Of a DNA stretch of 64,000 nucleotides, positions 22,513 to 33,029 are shown one piece after another. This DNA is from Vreelandella nanhaiensis. GTDB taxonomy: Bacteria > Pseudomonadota > Gammaproteobacteria > Pseudomonadales > Halomonadaceae. The DNA is taken from assembly GCF_003990185.1 (NCBI RefSeq), contig NZ_RZHF01000004.1, positions 124,001 to 188,000 of the forward strand, written 5' to 3'. The notes under the pieces are model-generated. The model saw nothing but the letters and a program-made list of their open reading frames with translations, made no database searches and was not told the DNA's origin. The first letter of the stretch is position 1. Each line of letters opens with the position of its first letter. The position numbers were made by a program, and so were the translations under genes.

Positions 22513-23697
22513 ATGAATGTACCGGTGCTGGTAATCAACTGTGGTTCTTCCTCCATTAAATACGCGCTGATCGACTCAGACCCCGAAGCGCCGCGGCTGG
22601 CAGGCCTGGCGGAACGTTTGGGGAGTGCCGATGCCTGTTTAAAGGGCAAGAACAGCACCGGTGAGCGGTTTAATCAGCCGCTACCCAATGCCGACCATAC
22701 TCAGGCACTCAGCGCTATACTGGAACGTCTAGAAGGGCGTATACCGGGGGCAATTGGCCACCGTATCGTTCACGGCGGCGAGCAGTTCACCCAGGCCGCC
22801 TTGATTGATGACAGTGTGGTCAGCGCCATTCAAAGTACCGCGGCCCTGGCCCCACTCCATAACCCCGCCAACCTGGCCGGGATAGCCGCTACCCAAAAGG
22901 TGTTCCCCGAACTGCCCCAGGTGGCGGTATTTGATACTGCATTTCATCAGAGTTTGCCGCCCACGGCCTACCGCTACGCCCTACCGGAAAGCCTGTACGC
23001 CGAGCACGGCATTCGCCGCTACGGCTTTCATGGCACCAGCCACGCGTTTGTCAGCCAGCGTGCGGCCACTCTTAGCGTACGCGGAGCAGGCGGCTGGTTA
23101 ACCGCTCATCTGGGCAACGGCTGCTCGACCTGCGCGGTGTGGAACAATCAGAGTAAAGATACCAGCATGGGGCTCACCCCGCTGGAAGGGTTGGTCATGG
23201 GAACCCGAAGCGGCGATGTTGACCCTGGCCTGCACGCGCATTTGCACCGCCAGCTGGGCTGGTCGTTAAATCAAATCGATGATGTGCTGAACAAGCAAAG
23301 CGGCTTACTGGGCCTCTCTGGCCTGACCAATGATATGCGCGAAGTTGAGGAAGCGGCAGAAGAAGGCCATGAAGGCGCCCTGCTGGCACTGAATGTATTC
23401 TGTTATCGCATAGCCAAATCGCTGGCCGCGCTTTCCTGCGCGCTGCCGACGCTGGATGGCATCATTTTTACCGGGGGTATCGGTGAGAACTCACCCATTG
23501 TGCGCCGCCGGGTAATCGATCTTCTGCCCCACTTTGGGTTTGCTCTGAATGAGGAGAGCAATGAAGCGATGATACGAGGCCAAGAAGGCAAGCTGGATGT
23601 CGAGAACCATGAGGGGCCTGAAGTATGGGTTATTCCTACCGATGAAGAAGGCCGTATCGCGATGGAAACACGTCAGTGTGTGGAGGCCCAGGCATGA
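22513..23697 (+). CDS. ackA: Acetate kinase AckA
   Basis: Interconverts acetyl-phosphate + ADP and acetate + ATP. The 394-residue protein has N-terminal [15 protein letters not shown] (phosphate-binding), GHRIVHGGE, the FDTAFHQ segment with the catalytic Asp, [18 protein letters not shown] and [11 protein letters not shown], all expected for the ASKHA kinase fold. The stop overlaps the pta start (ATGA), so ackA-pta is translationally coupled and forms the acetate overflow and activation pathway. Confidence 0.97.
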   Translation: MNVPVLVINCGSSSIKYALIDSDPEAPRLAGLAERLGSADACLKGKNSTGERFNQPLPNADHTQALSAILERLEGRIPGAIGHRIVHGGEQFTQAALIDDSVVSAIQSTAALAPLHNPANLAGIAATQKVFPELPQVAVFDTAFHQSLPPTAYRYALPESLYAEHGIRRYGFHGTSHAFVSQRAATLSVRGAGGWLTAHLGNGCSTCAVWNNQSKDTSMGLTPLEGLVMGTRSGDVDPGLHAHLHRQLGWSLNQIDDVLNKQSGLLGLSGLTNDMREVEEAAEEGHEGALLALNVFCYRIAKSLAALSCALPTLDGIIFTGGIGENSPIVRRRVIDLLPHFGFALNEESNEAMIRGQEGKLDVENHEGPEVWVIPTDEEGRIAMETRQCVEAQA

Positions 23698-25886
23698 CTA
23701 CCCCTGCTCAGCCCCAAGCCATTCTATTAGTGCCTACCAACGTAGGTGCCGGATTAACGTCTGCTTGCTTGGGCTTGATTCAGGCCCTCGACACCATCGG
23801 ACTTAAAGCCGGTTTTTTAAAACCGTTTATGCAAAACGAGCTGAACGGTCCAGGTCTTGACCGCTCAACCGCGCTGGTTTCACGTACCCTGAACCAGCGC
23901 CCGCCCTCGCCCATATCCCAGGCCCGGCTGGAGCGCCTGCTGCGCGATGACCAGACCGATGAGCTAATGGAAAACGTGGTGGAGCTTTTCGACCAAGTGA
24001 CCCAGCAGGCCCATCGTGACGGCAGCGCACTGGACCTGGTTGTGGTAGAAGGCGTGGTGCCCACCCAGCACACCACCTACGCCACCCAGACCAATGCTCA
24101 ACTGGCTCATGCGCTTAACGCACGTATTATCTTGGTCGGCACCGGCGACCTGAACGAACCCCAGCGGCTTGCCGAAGAGCTGGATATGCACGCGCGAAGC
24201 TTTGGCGGGGTGAGCTCCAATCGTACGTTGGGCGGTATTTTGATGCGCATGAAAAACCTGCCCTATGGCCAGGAGGATGACCTTTCAGCAGCGCCCGGCA
24301 CTATTAAACCTCAGCTTGAAGAGCCGGTGCTGAACGAGTTGCGTCGCTACTCGCCTTCGCTTGCCACCGAGAGCTTCCATCTCATCGGCATCGTGCCACA
24401 AAGCAAAACGTTGACCGCGCCGCGTACCCTGGATGTGGCCCGTGCGCTTAATGCCACGCTACTGAATGAAGGTGACGCCGCCAGCCGGCGTGTACTATCA
24501 ACCAGCCTGTGCGCCCGCAGCGCGGCCAATGCGCTGCATATCTTTACACCGGGCAGCTTGGTGGTTGCTTCCGGCGACCGTGATGACGTTGTGTTGGCCT
24601 CGGCGCTGGCCACCATGAACGGCACCCAGCTGGCGGGCGTGTTACTCACTAACGGCTTTCTACCCAACGACAATATGATCGAGATGTGCAGGCCGGCACT
24701 GAAGACCGGGCTTCCGGTTCTGGCCGTAGAAACCGATAGCCTGACTACCGCGCAGCACTTAAGCGAGCTTAATACCGAAATCCCCATTGATGATTTCGGG
24801 CGGGCCGAGCAAGTTGCGCGCTATGTGGCCGCGCATATGGATCTGGAGTGGCTAAAGGCCACCTTGAGCAACAGCTATATACAGCGCCTGTCGCCTTCAG
24901 CGTTTCGCCATCAGCTGGTCAAGCAGGCGCAGCAGGCCAAAAAATGCATCGTACTGCCCGAAGGCGATGAGCCACGTACCGTAGAAGCGGCAATCATTTG
25001 CCAGCGTCGCGGCATTGCTAACTGCGTGCTGCTGGGCAGCCGCGAGAGCATCGAGGATGTGGCCCGCAACCGGGGTCTGACGCTGCCTGAAGAGCTCACC
25101 ATTATCGACCCAGAAAGCAGCCGCGCCCGCTATATCGAGCCCATGGTAGAGCGTCGACGCGGCAAACTTAACGAGCTGACGGCTGAAGCCCAGCTGCAGG
25201 ATAACGTGGTGCTCGGCACCATGATGCTACAGTTGGATGAAGTGGATGGCCTGGTATCCGGCGCGATTCATACAACCGCCAATACCGTGCGTCCGGCGTT
25301 CCAGCTGATCAAGACTGCACCCGAGTACAGTCAGGTATCGTCGATCTTCTTCATGCTGCTGCCCGAGCAAGTAGTGGTATACGGCGATTGTGCCGTCAAT
25401 CCGGACCCCGATGCCGAAACGCTTGCTGAAATTGCCTTACAAAGCGCCCGTTCAGCAGAAGCCTTTGGTATCGAGCCCCGCGTGGCCATGATCAGTTATT
25501 CAACGGGTGATTCCGGCACGGGTGCAGATGTGGACAAAGTGCGTGAAGCCACGCGTATTGCCAAGGAGCGTGCCCCACATTTACTGATCGATGGCCCGCT
25601 TCAGTACGATGCGGCGGCGATTGAAAGCGTGGGTAAGCAGAAAGCTCCCGATTCGCCCGTTGCAGGCAGAGCTACCGTGTTTGTTTTCCCCGATCTGAAT
25701 ACCGGCAATACCACCTATAAAGCAGTGCAGCGTAGTGCCCGCGTGGTGAGTGTGGGTCCCATGCTGCAGGGCTTGAACAAGCCGGTTAATGACCTTTCCA
25801 GGGGGGCACTGGTAGATGACATCGTCTATACCATCGCCCTGACCGCTATTCAGGCAAGCCAGCGAGACGCGATGACGGAAAAGTAA
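23694..25886 (+). CDS. pta: Phosphate acetyltransferase Pta (long form)
   Basis: Interconverts acetyl-CoA and acetyl-phosphate. The 730-residue, long enterobacterial-type enzyme has an N-terminal P-loop/DRTGG-like regulatory part ([30 protein letters not shown]) and a C-terminal catalytic PTA_PTB domain ([51 protein letters not shown]-like). I start at the ATG overlapping the ackA stop. A strong bidirectional terminator follows. Confidence 0.97.
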   Translation: MTTPAQPQAILLVPTNVGAGLTSACLGLIQALDTIGLKAGFLKPFMQNELNGPGLDRSTALVSRTLNQRPPSPISQARLERLLRDDQTDELMENVVELFDQVTQQAHRDGSALDLVVVEGVVPTQHTTYATQTNAQLAHALNARIILVGTGDLNEPQRLAEELDMHARSFGGVSSNRTLGGILMRMKNLPYGQEDDLSAAPGTIKPQLEEPVLNELRRYSPSLATESFHLIGIVPQSKTLTAPRTLDVARALNATLLNEGDAASRRVLSTSLCARSAANALHIFTPGSLVVASGDRDDVVLASALATMNGTQLAGVLLTNGFLPNDNMIEMCRPALKTGLPVLAVETDSLTTAQHLSELNTEIPIDDFGRAEQVARYVAAHMDLEWLKATLSNSYIQRLSPSAFRHQLVKQAQQAKKCIVLPEGDEPRTVEAAIICQRRGIANCVLLGSRESIEDVARNRGLTLPEELTIIDPESSRARYIEPMVERRRGKLNELTAEAQLQDNVVLGTMMLQLDEVDGLVSGAIHTTANTVRPAFQLIKTAPEYSQVSSIFFMLLPEQVVVYGDCAVNPDPDAETLAEIALQSARSAEAFGIEPRVAMISYSTGDSGTGADVDKVREATRIAKERAPHLLIDGPLQYDAAAIESVGKQKAPDSPVAGRATVFVFPDLNTGNTTYKAVQRSARVVSVGPMLQGLNKPVNDLSRGALVDDIVYTIALTAIQASQRDAMTEK

Positions 25887-25899
25887 TATTCAAGGCAAG

Positions 25900-25936
25900 A
25901 AAAAGCCCCGGACAGCTGAGCTGTACGGGGCTTTTT
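25900..25936. terminator. Bidirectional terminator between pta and cyoE
   Basis: AAAAAGCCCCG pairs with CGGGGCTTTTT with an inner ACAGCT/AGCTGT extension. A T run lies on both strands, so it ends both the plus-strand ackA-pta and the minus-strand cyo transcripts. Confidence 0.92.
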
Positions 25937-25965
25937 TAATTCAACCGCCTAGCGGTGTGAATCGA

Positions 25966-26889
25966 TCAGGTCCACATCGGTACCATGGATTCCAGCACGA
26001 TCACCAGGCTCATCGCTGTAATGGTGAGAATCGACACACCAAAGACGCGCTTGGCCCAACGTACATCGTCATCCAAACGGTAACCGCAGATGGCGAGATA
26101 TAGCCAATAGCCACCCATGGTCAACGCAACACACAGGTAGCCGGTACCCGCCTGGCTTGCCAGCACCAAGGCCAGTGACGCCGGAATGAACGCCACGATG
26201 TAACCCAGGATATGATGCTTGGCCCGCTTGATGCCGTGCACTACCGGCAGCACTGGAATCGAGGCGCGCTGGTAATCGGCATAGCGGAAGATCGCAATCG
26301 CGTAGGAGTGCGGCATCTGCCAGAGGCAGAAGATCAGCAACAGAACAATCGCACCGCTATCAAAAGTGCCCGTTACCGCGCAGTAACCTACTACCGGGGG
26401 CATCGCGCCTGACAGGCTGCCCACGACAGTGCCATACTCGGAGTGACGTTTCATATAGAGGCTATACACCCCGACATAAACGCCCCATCCGATTACCGCC
26501 AGCGCTACCGTCAAGCCATTCGTACCCAAGGCCAGACATACCACACCACTAATGCCCAGCAACGCCGACAAACCTAAGGCTTGTGTGATAGAAACGCTGC
26601 CCCTAACTAAGGGACGATGGCGCGTACGCGCCATCAGAGCATCAATATCGCGATCAATCACGTTGTTACAGGCACAGCCTGAGGCGATCACCAGAGCAAT
26701 CCCCAACATGACCGAAGCAAACGTTACCAGATCAAATTCACCATGCGCGGCTAGAAAGTAGCCGCCAAGGGCGGCAATCAGATTGCCGCCGATGATTCCT
26801 GGCTTGGTTAGCTCAAGCAGATCGTGCCACCGATTGGGCATGGTGGTTAGCCGATCATCATGTTGAGATGTAGATGCTGCATGATCCAC
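25966..26889 (-). CDS. cyoE: Protoheme IX farnesyltransferase (heme O synthase) CyoE
   Basis: Adds a farnesyl group to heme b to make heme O for the bo3 oxidase. The UbiA-type membrane enzyme has seven or more helices and both Asp-rich motifs: NNVIDRDIDALMARTR and YMKRHSEYGTVVGSLSGAMPP, plus the DYQRASIPVLPVV segment. Two starts are possible. GTG at 26889 is 6 bases after AGGAGG but lies 43 bases inside cyoD. ATG at 26841 (MPNRWHDLLELTKPG) lacks a ribosome site but gives the usual family length. I give the longer one. Last gene of cyoABCDE. Confidence 0.93.
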   Translation of the reverse strand: MDHAASTSQHDDRLTTMPNRWHDLLELTKPGIIGGNLIAALGGYFLAAHGEFDLVTFASVMLGIALVIASGCACNNVIDRDIDALMARTRHRPLVRGSVSITQALGLSALLGISGVVCLALGTNGLTVALAVIGWGVYVGVYSLYMKRHSEYGTVVGSLSGAMPPVVGYCAVTGTFDSGAIVLLLIFCLWQMPHSYAIAIFRYADYQRASIPVLPVVHGIKRAKHHILGYIVAFIPASLALVLASQAGTGYLCVALTMGGYWLYLAICGYRLDDDVRWAKRVFGVSILTITAMSLVIVLESMVPMWT

Positions 26890-27170
26890 AGCGAACCTCC
26901 TACCACCAGGGCGAGAATCGACACCGTGAAGACGAAGGACAGCATGTTCCAGCCCTCTTCAGTCTTGAAGTCCAAGTGCATGAACATCACAAGCTGAACC
27001 AGAATCTGCAATATAGCCGTCACGACGATAATGCCGACGTTCACTGGCAGGCTGAACGAACCCAGCATGACAGCGCCAAAGGGAATAACGGTCAGCACCA
27101 GCGACAGGATAAGACCTGTAACGTAGGACTTTACCGACCCGTGATCAGACGGTTGGCTAGAAGAGCTCAT
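26847..27170 (-). CDS. cyoD: Cytochrome bo3 ubiquinol oxidase subunit IV CyoD
   Basis: Small subunit of the bo3 oxidase with three transmembrane helices (SYVTGLILSLVLTVIPFG; GIIVVTAILQILVQLVMFMHL; VFTVSILALVVGGSLWIM). The 107 residues and the MFMHLDF turn match CyoD. It helps assemble the copper site. It starts one base after the cyoC stop codon region and overlaps the possible long start of cyoE. Confidence 0.95.
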   Translation of the reverse strand: MSSSSQPSDHGSVKSYVTGLILSLVLTVIPFGAVMLGSFSLPVNVGIIVVTAILQILVQLVMFMHLDFKTEEGWNMLSFVFTVSILALVVGGSLWIMQHLHLNMMIG

Positions 27171-27171
27171 A

Positions 27172-27783
27172 TCACAGCACTCCCATCAGGTAGACGAAGG
27201 AGAATACACAGATCCAGACGATATCCAGGAAGTGCCAGAACAGGCTCAAACACAGGATACGCGGACGCGTCATATCATTCAGTCCTTTGGTCGACAGCTG
27301 GACCAGCATGACCAGAATCCAGATCATACCGAACATTACGTGCAGACCGTGGGTACCTACCAGTGTAAAGAACGCTGACAGGAAGGCGCTGCGGTCCGGA
27401 CCGTAACCTTCATGGATCAGGTGTTGGAATTCATAGATCTCCATCCCCAAAAACATCAGGCCCAGCACGAACGTAATGGCCAGCCACATTTTTACCTGGC
27501 CGACGCGATTGGCATTCATTGCCAGTACGCCCATGCCAAAGGTGAAACTACTGACCAACAGAGCAAAGGTGCCGAAAAGAATCAGCGGCAGTTCAAAAAT
27601 ATCCGCACCGGTCGGCCCACCCGCCGTGCCCCTCATGAGCACGGCGTAGGTGGCGAATAGTGATCCGAAGATCACCAAGTCGCTCATTAGGTAGACCCAG
27701 AAACCAAATACCTTGGTAGCACCGGCATCGTGATGCTCATGGTCATCGGCATGGGCATCGTGATGTAGCGTTTCAGTCGCCAT
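27172..27783 (-). CDS. cyoC: Cytochrome bo3 ubiquinol oxidase subunit III CyoC
   Basis: Five-helix subunit III of the heme-copper oxidase, 203 residues. An N-terminal His/Asp-rich tail ([15 protein letters not shown]) is followed by [16 protein letters not shown] and later [10 protein letters not shown] and [15 protein letters not shown], the conserved subunit III helices. The tail could bind metal, as in many CyoC proteins. It sits within cyoABCDE and overlaps cyoB by one base at the start. Confidence 0.96.
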   Translation of the reverse strand: MATETLHHDAHADDHEHHDAGATKVFGFWVYLMSDLVIFGSLFATYAVLMRGTAGGPTGADIFELPLILFGTFALLVSSFTFGMGVLAMNANRVGQVKMWLAITFVLGLMFLGMEIYEFQHLIHEGYGPDRSAFLSAFFTLVGTHGLHVMFGMIWILVMLVQLSTKGLNDMTRPRILCLSLFWHFLDIVWICVFSFVYLMGVL

Positions 27784-29759
27784 TACGCTTGCGCCTCCAC
27801 ACGTTGTTGATGGGCACGCTCGATCCGCTCGACCTCTGCTGCAGGTACGTAGTAATCGATATCGTCATTAAATACACGTGCCAGGAAGCTCACCAGCATA
27901 CCAACGGCACTGAACGCAGCAAGCCACCAGATATGCCAAACCATGGCGAAACCGAAGATCATCGCAAAGATACTGATGATCGGACCAGCCGCCGTATTCC
28001 TAGGCATATGGATATCGGTGTAAGGCGCATTATCCAACTGCTCGTTGCTACGCTGCTTTTGCGACCAGAAGCTGTCGATATCGCCAACTACCGGTAGGCG
28101 CGCAAAGTTGTAGAACGGTGCAGGAGATGAAGTAGACCACTCAAGCGTACGGCCATCCCAAGGATCACCCGTTACATCTTCATAGGCCTTGCGATTACGC
28201 GTACTGATAACGATCTGGATCACTGTACATGCAATACCCGCCATAATAATTAACGCACCTACAAAAGCGATAATCATGTACGGCTGCCATTCAGCGTTCG
28301 GGTACGACTGCATGCGACGCACGGCACCGTAGAAGGCCAGAATATACGGCGGAATAAACGCAACGTAGAAACCGATCAACCAGCACCAGAAGGCGCGCTT
28401 GCCCCACTTCTCGTCCAGTACAAAGCCAAAGGCTTTCGGGAACCAGTAAGTCAGACCAGCCATCATGCCGAACACTACACCACCAATAATAACGTTATGG
28501 AAGTGAGCGATAACAAACAAGCTGTTGTGGAGTACAAAGTTCGCCGCCGGCAGCGCCAGCATTACGCCTGTCATACCACCGATGGTAAAGGTAACAATAA
28601 AGCCCAATGTCCACAGTACCGGAGAAGTCAGTTCCAGACGCCCACGGAAGATAGTGAAGATCCAGTTAAAGACTTTCACACCTGTCGGAATCGCAATGAT
28701 CATCGTCATGATGCCGAAGAAGGCATTGACGTTGGCGCCTGCACCCATGGTAAAGAAGTGGTGCAACCAAACAATGAACGACAGTACGGTAATGGCAATC
28801 GTTGCCCACACCATGGTGTGGTAACCGAACAGACGCTTGCGTGCAAAGGTTGCAATAACTTCTGAAAACACACCGAAAGCCGGCAGAATCAGGATATATA
28901 CTTCCGGGTGGCCCCATGCCCAGATCAGGTTGACATACATCATGACGTTGCCGCCCATGTCGTTCGTGAAGAAATTCATCCCCAGGTAACGATCAAGAGT
29001 CAGCATGGCCACAGTGGCGGTCAGAATCGGGAAAGAAGCAATGATCAGTACGTTGGAGCACAGTGCGGTCCAGGTAAAGATCGGCATGCGGAACAGGGTC
29101 ATGCCCTTGGTGCGCATTTTCAGGATAGTGACGAAGAAGTTGATACCCGTCAGCGTGGTACCCACACCGGATATCTGCAACGCCCATATCCAGTAATCGA
29201 CCCCGACCCCGGGACTATACTCTATCCCCGAAAGCGGCGCATAGGCCAACCAACCTGTCGTGGCGAATTCGCCCACGAACAGAGAGATATTGATCAGCAA
29301 AGCCGAAACGGCAAATAACCAGAAGCTCAAGTTGTTCAGGAACGGGAACGCAACATCGCGCGCACCGATTTGCAACGGAACAACTAGGTTCATTAGGCCG
29401 ATAACCATCGGCATGGCGACAAAGAAGATCATGATAACGCCATGGGCGGTAAAGATCTGGTCGTAATGGTCAGGCGGCAGAATGCCTGCCGAGCCACCAG
29501 CCGCTATCGCTTGCTGCGTACGCATCATCAGGGCATCAGCAAAGCCACGCAGCAGCATGATCAGCGCCACGATGAAATACATGATACCGAGCTTTTTATG
29601 GTCGACTGAGGTGAACCATTCGTTCCATAGCCAGCCCCACTTGCGGAAATAGGTCAACGCGCCCAACAGCGCCGCGCCGCCTAGGATTCCCACGATACCC
29701 GCTAACACCAGAATGGGCTCGTGATAAGGAATAGCCTCTAAGCTTAGTTTACCGAACAC
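27783..29759 (-). CDS. cyoB: Cytochrome bo3 ubiquinol oxidase subunit I CyoB
   Basis: Catalytic subunit with heme b, heme o3 and CuB. It oxidises ubiquinol, reduces oxygen to water and pumps protons. In the 658 residues, the low-spin heme His is in [11 protein letters not shown], the cross-linked His-Tyr pair is in [12 protein letters not shown], CuB histidines are in WLHHFF and the heme o3/b ligands are in HFHNVIIGG. Length is normal for CyoB, with 14-15 helices. A central gene of the operon, 2 bases after cyoA. Confidence 0.97.
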   Translation of the reverse strand: MFGKLSLEAIPYHEPILVLAGIVGILGGAALLGALTYFRKWGWLWNEWFTSVDHKKLGIMYFIVALIMLLRGFADALMMRTQQAIAAGGSAGILPPDHYDQIFTAHGVIMIFFVAMPMVIGLMNLVVPLQIGARDVAFPFLNNLSFWLFAVSALLINISLFVGEFATTGWLAYAPLSGIEYSPGVGVDYWIWALQISGVGTTLTGINFFVTILKMRTKGMTLFRMPIFTWTALCSNVLIIASFPILTATVAMLTLDRYLGMNFFTNDMGGNVMMYVNLIWAWGHPEVYILILPAFGVFSEVIATFARKRLFGYHTMVWATIAITVLSFIVWLHHFFTMGAGANVNAFFGIMTMIIAIPTGVKVFNWIFTIFRGRLELTSPVLWTLGFIVTFTIGGMTGVMLALPAANFVLHNSLFVIAHFHNVIIGGVVFGMMAGLTYWFPKAFGFVLDEKWGKRAFWCWLIGFYVAFIPPYILAFYGAVRRMQSYPNAEWQPYMIIAFVGALIIMAGIACTVIQIVISTRNRKAYEDVTGDPWDGRTLEWSTSSPAPFYNFARLPVVGDIDSFWSQKQRSNEQLDNAPYTDIHMPRNTAAGPIISIFAMIFGFAMVWHIWWLAAFSAVGMLVSFLARVFNDDIDYYVPAAEVERIERAHQQRVEAQA

Positions 29760-29761
29760 GG

Positions 29762-30748
29762 TTACTCTCCCGCCTCATTGCTTATGGTTTGGCCATCCTC
29801 AGCCTCACCATCCGCTTGGTTGTCGGTCGTTTGATAGGCTTCATTGCTATCGATTGCTGGTGCGCGAGGCGCATCTTGAGTGTCAGTGTCTGGATCGCTG
29901 CCGGTATGGAAGCTGGACACCAAGCGCTCATAGAACTCAGGTGTAACATTAGAGAAGTACTCAACGGGGTGGAACGAAGAACGCTCCGCCAGCTCAGAGT
30001 ACCCTTCTGGATAGGTCAGCGTATCAGGTGACTGCGCAACTTCAGCAACCCAGGCGTCAAAGTCTTCTTCTGACGTGGCGTGGGCGTCAAAAACCATGCC
30101 CGAGAAGCCAGCACCGCTATAGTTGGTCGAACGACCACCATAGGTGCCAATTTCGCTTGCCTGAAGGTGAACGTCGTTATCCATTCCAGCCATGGCGTAG
30201 ATCTGGCTACCTAGCTGAGGAATAAAGAAGGAGTTCATTACTGAACCGGAGCTTACGCGGAAACGAACGGGCGTATCCACCGGGAAGGCAACTTCATTGA
30301 CCGTTGCAATGCCTTGCTCGGGATAGATGAACAGCCATTTCCAGTCGAGTGCCACTGCCTGAATTTCAAGCTCGGCCGTCTCGCTTTCAAGCGCACGGTG
30401 AGGATCAAGATCGTGTGAACTTTTCCAGGTAATTACGCCCAAAATAGCGACGATAACCACCGGAACCAGCCAAACGATAGCCTCGATCCAGTTGGAGTGT
30501 GCCCAGTCAGGCAGGTATTCAGCCATTGTATTGCTACGGCGATAGTACCAGCCAAACACTATCGTCATGACAATAACGGGAATGACCACGATCAGCATCA
30601 GGCCAAAAGAACTGAGAATCAGTGAACGCTGGGTTTCACCAATAACGCCTTTCGGGTCCATTAAGGCCGAGCTACAGCCTGCAAGCAGCAAGCACAGCGC
30701 GAGGAGCACGAGTGTGCCAGCCCTGCGCCAGTAGAAAGGTTGTTGCAT
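29762..30748 (-). CDS. cyoA: Cytochrome bo3 ubiquinol oxidase subunit II CyoA
   Basis: Subunit II, a lipoprotein: the lipobox LLLAGC is followed by the mature Cys at about residue 25. Two transmembrane helices and a periplasmic cupredoxin-like domain follow. The domain lacks the CuA ligands (no CxxxCxxxH cluster), as expected for a quinol oxidase. The C-terminal 40 residues are acidic and Asp/Glu/Ser-rich, longer than in E. coli and typical of halophiles. First gene of the operon; the promoter must lie in 30749-31024. Confidence 0.96.
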   Translation of the reverse strand: MQQPFYWRRAGTLVLLALCLLLAGCSSALMDPKGVIGETQRSLILSSFGLMLIVVIPVIVMTIVFGWYYRRSNTMAEYLPDWAHSNWIEAIVWLVPVVIVAILGVITWKSSHDLDPHRALESETAELEIQAVALDWKWLFIYPEQGIATVNEVAFPVDTPVRFRVSSGSVMNSFFIPQLGSQIYAMAGMDNDVHLQASEIGTYGGRSTNYSGAGFSGMVFDAHATSEEDFDAWVAEVAQSPDTLTYPEGYSELAERSSFHPVEYFSNVTPEFYERLVSSFHTGSDPDTDTQDAPRAPAIDSNEAYQTTDNQADGEAEDGQTISNEAGE

Positions 30749-31024
30749 GGTGCGATCTCGTCAGAGTTGCGTTACAAAACTAGCCGCCACACAGCAAGCC
30801 AAACGATATGCCATATGTCAGCTAACTAACACCCCATACCTTTCCCAAAACACTCTGCCAACAGGTACTGCCTGTGTTCCGGGAAAAATATGCGCTACCG
30901 GGGTTGGAAGCAGGTAGCGGATTGAGCCGACATCCTAACATGAAGGAGGCCAGTTCTAACTGGCGTATTTTCCTTTGATCTAATCAACGAATCAAAGCGA
31001 CGATTTGACGCACCCGGGTGCGGC

Positions 31025-31822
31025 CTACGGACAGATGGGTTCGCAAAATGCGTGGGGCGGCGGGCTGACTAACAACACATGTCCTTTAAAGTAAATAAGC
31101 AACTCTGACTCACACTCTTCGTTAGTCACGATAGTATCGAAATCGTTCAATGAGGCGAAGTAGGCCGGGCGAATCATACCGAATTTACTCGCATCAACGA
31201 TCAAGAAGCGCTGCTGAGCAGAGGCGATGGCGGCCTGTTTGGGCGCGACCTCGTGAAAGTGAAAACAGCTGACCCCACGTTCGCAGTCAACGCCGGCTGC
31301 CGATATAAACGCCTTGTTGATACCGATACGTTCTATGGCGCCCTGCATATCGTTGCTCCCAAACGACTGAGAGGCGGCATAATAAAGCCCACCCAATAAC
31401 ACCAGACGTACGTTGGGTAACCGTGAAACGGCAGTAGCAACATTCAGGGCATAGGTCACGACGGTCAGCTCGTTAAAACGGCCAAGCTGGCTCAACAAGG
31501 GAATGAGCGTTGAGCCACAATCGATAAACAGCGTATCGCCCTCTTCAATAAAGGCGGCGGTGCGCTGACACAGCCTATGCTTTATAGGGTAATCGTTCGC
31601 CTGCTGCTCGTTAAGATCGTACACCGGCGTGACGCCTGGGTAGCTCGTGAGTACCAGCCTTCCGCCCAGTAGCGTCATGGCTGATGGGTGCGTTGTAAGG
31701 TCACGGCGTATGGTCATTTCCGACACGCCGCATAAAATAGCGGCATCGCGCAAATGCAGCGCACCTCCAACAGAGAGCGTTTCCTGAAGCAGGGCCAATC
31801 GCTGAGCACTACGCCCATTCAT
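31025..31822 (-). CDS. deoR: DeoR-family transcriptional repressor of the deo operon
   Basis: Sugar-phosphate-responsive repressor. The N-terminal DeoR helix-turn-helix (LRDAAILCGVSEMTIRRDL) is followed by an ISOCOT-type effector domain (DTLFIDCGSTLIPLL; VVTYALNVATAV; VRLVLLGGLYY; LIVDASKFG). The 265-residue length and the position divergent from a tsx-nupC-deo operon suggest deoxyribose-5-phosphate as inducer. I choose the second ATG (MNGRSAQR) because AAGGAG is 9 bases before it and touches the first ATG directly. A palindrome very close to the E. coli DeoR operator lies in the shared intergenic region. Confidence 0.9.
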   Translation of the reverse strand: MNGRSAQRLALLQETLSVGGALHLRDAAILCGVSEMTIRRDLTTHPSAMTLLGGRLVLTSYPGVTPVYDLNEQQANDYPIKHRLCQRTAAFIEEGDTLFIDCGSTLIPLLSQLGRFNELTVVTYALNVATAVSRLPNVRLVLLGGLYYAASQSFGSNDMQGAIERIGINKAFISAAGVDCERGVSCFHFHEVAPKQAAIASAQQRFLIVDASKFGMIRPAYFASLNDFDTIVTNEECESELLIYFKGHVLLVSPPPHAFCEPICP

Positions 31823-32162
31823 GCTAGGCATCTCCTTATCATCATTATTATGTGGTTGTATTATGCTGCAGCAGCAAGCACATAATTGCTACCCACCTTT
31901 CTTACTACCCTTTATGGCTAACTACCTTTCAGTGCAGGCTTTTATACCTCCTGCCAACGCTGTATTCCTGCTTTCCCTTGCCCTCTTTTTTACGCATGAC
32001 TGCTATGTACTGCAATATGACAGTGGCATTTAAATAACGTTAGTCAGCTTTGTTATAAATCGACGTTAAAAAAATAACACGCAATGTTATAATTCTAACA
32101 GCCACGCCAGCTCACATAATTCCAATTCTGACTAAACCGTGGTTAATTTTCTTGAGGCTTAC
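31823..32162. promoter_or_regulatory. deoR/tsx divergent control region
   Basis: AT-rich 340 bases without a gene. Besides the DeoR-like operator listed separately, there is an inverted repeat ATTATGTG (31847) / CACATAAT (31879) close to the deoR start, with GCTGCAGC between its arms. It could be a second operator for deoR itself. No RNA gene seen. Confidence 0.45.
32051..32100 (+). promoter_or_regulatory. DeoR-like operators overlapping the deo operon promoter
   Basis: TGTTATAATTCTAACA at 32085-32100 differs at one base from the E. coli DeoR operator palindrome TGTTAGAATTCTAACA. It contains a perfect TATAAT (32088-32093), so a bound repressor would cover the -10. TTAAAA at 32066 is a weak -35 at 16 bases. 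A second, looser pair of half sites is TGTTATAA (32051) and AATAACA (32073). Confidence 0.75.
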
Positions 32163-32993
32163 ATGACGGCTCCTACTTTTATGCGTACTTCCTATCTCGC
32201 CACTCTGAGTGTCGGCGTATTAATGGCGGGTATTACCCCGGCGTTGGCAAACGACTCCCAGCCACTTCATCCGCTGTGGTCATTTGCCAACGTCTCGGTC
32301 AACTACCTGGATTGGTCCAACGGTACTGAACGCCGTACCGCTTCCAATGCGGCCAAGAGCGACTTCACCTACGTCGAGATAGAAGGCGGTGCCGGCTTCA
32401 GTTGGGGCGAGTTCTACGGTTTTTTTGATTTCGAAAATCCGACCAATGACCAGTTCGATCAATCAAGCGGCGGCAAGGACAACTTCCGCACGGCAGGCAA
32501 GGTAACCTCACACATCTACCTGGGCAATAGTCCGCTATCCCTTTATGCCCACGTTTATGACTTTCGCGACTACGGCTATGAAAGCCGCGAGCAGGATCAA
32601 ATTCTGGGCCTGGGATACCGCACTACTTTCGCCAACGGCCTGTGGTTCAAACCGTTTATCGGCGCCGCGCGGGTACAAAGCAACGGTTACACGGGCATGA
32701 ACGGTTATATGGCCGGCTGGGTCACGGGCTATGATTTCGCAGCGCTCGACCAGAACTTCAGCATTACTAACTGGCATGAGCAGACATTTGGCCGCGACAG
32801 CGACTATCTGGAACAGAACTACGTTGGCGCTAAAGCCGAAAGTGTAGGTACCAATGGTGCACTGAGCCTTTGGTGGCACCCCACCGACCTGATCACCACG
32901 GGCGTTCAGTATCGCTACTCCGACAATAAGCTGGGCACGCCCAACGATTATCAGAATGCGATGATCTACTCCGTCAAGCTCAACTTACTCTAA
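32163..32993 (+). CDS. Tsx-like nucleoside-specific outer-membrane channel
   Basis: Outer-membrane channel of the Channel_Tsx family that lets nucleosides into the periplasm. The 276 residues begin with a signal peptide (SYLATLSVGVLMAGITPALA). The barrel is rich in aromatic residues (LDWSNGTERRTASN; GEFYGFFDFENP; HVYDFRDYGYE), as in Tsx, and ends in an aliphatic strand. I start at MTAPTFMRTS, which has GAGG 5 bases ahead. First gene of the deo operon, next to the NupC-type transporter. Confidence 0.88.
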   Translation: MTAPTFMRTSYLATLSVGVLMAGITPALANDSQPLHPLWSFANVSVNYLDWSNGTERRTASNAAKSDFTYVEIEGGAGFSWGEFYGFFDFENPTNDQFDQSSGGKDNFRTAGKVTSHIYLGNSPLSLYAHVYDFRDYGYESREQDQILGLGYRTTFANGLWFKPFIGAARVQSNGYTGMNGYMAGWVTGYDFAALDQNFSITNWHEQTFGRDSDYLEQNYVGAKAESVGTNGALSLWWHPTDLITTGVQYRYSDNKLGTPNDYQNAMIYSVKLNLL

Positions 32994-33029
32994 CCCGAGG
33001 CTTCCCTCGCGGACTCAAAGGATCCCCAT

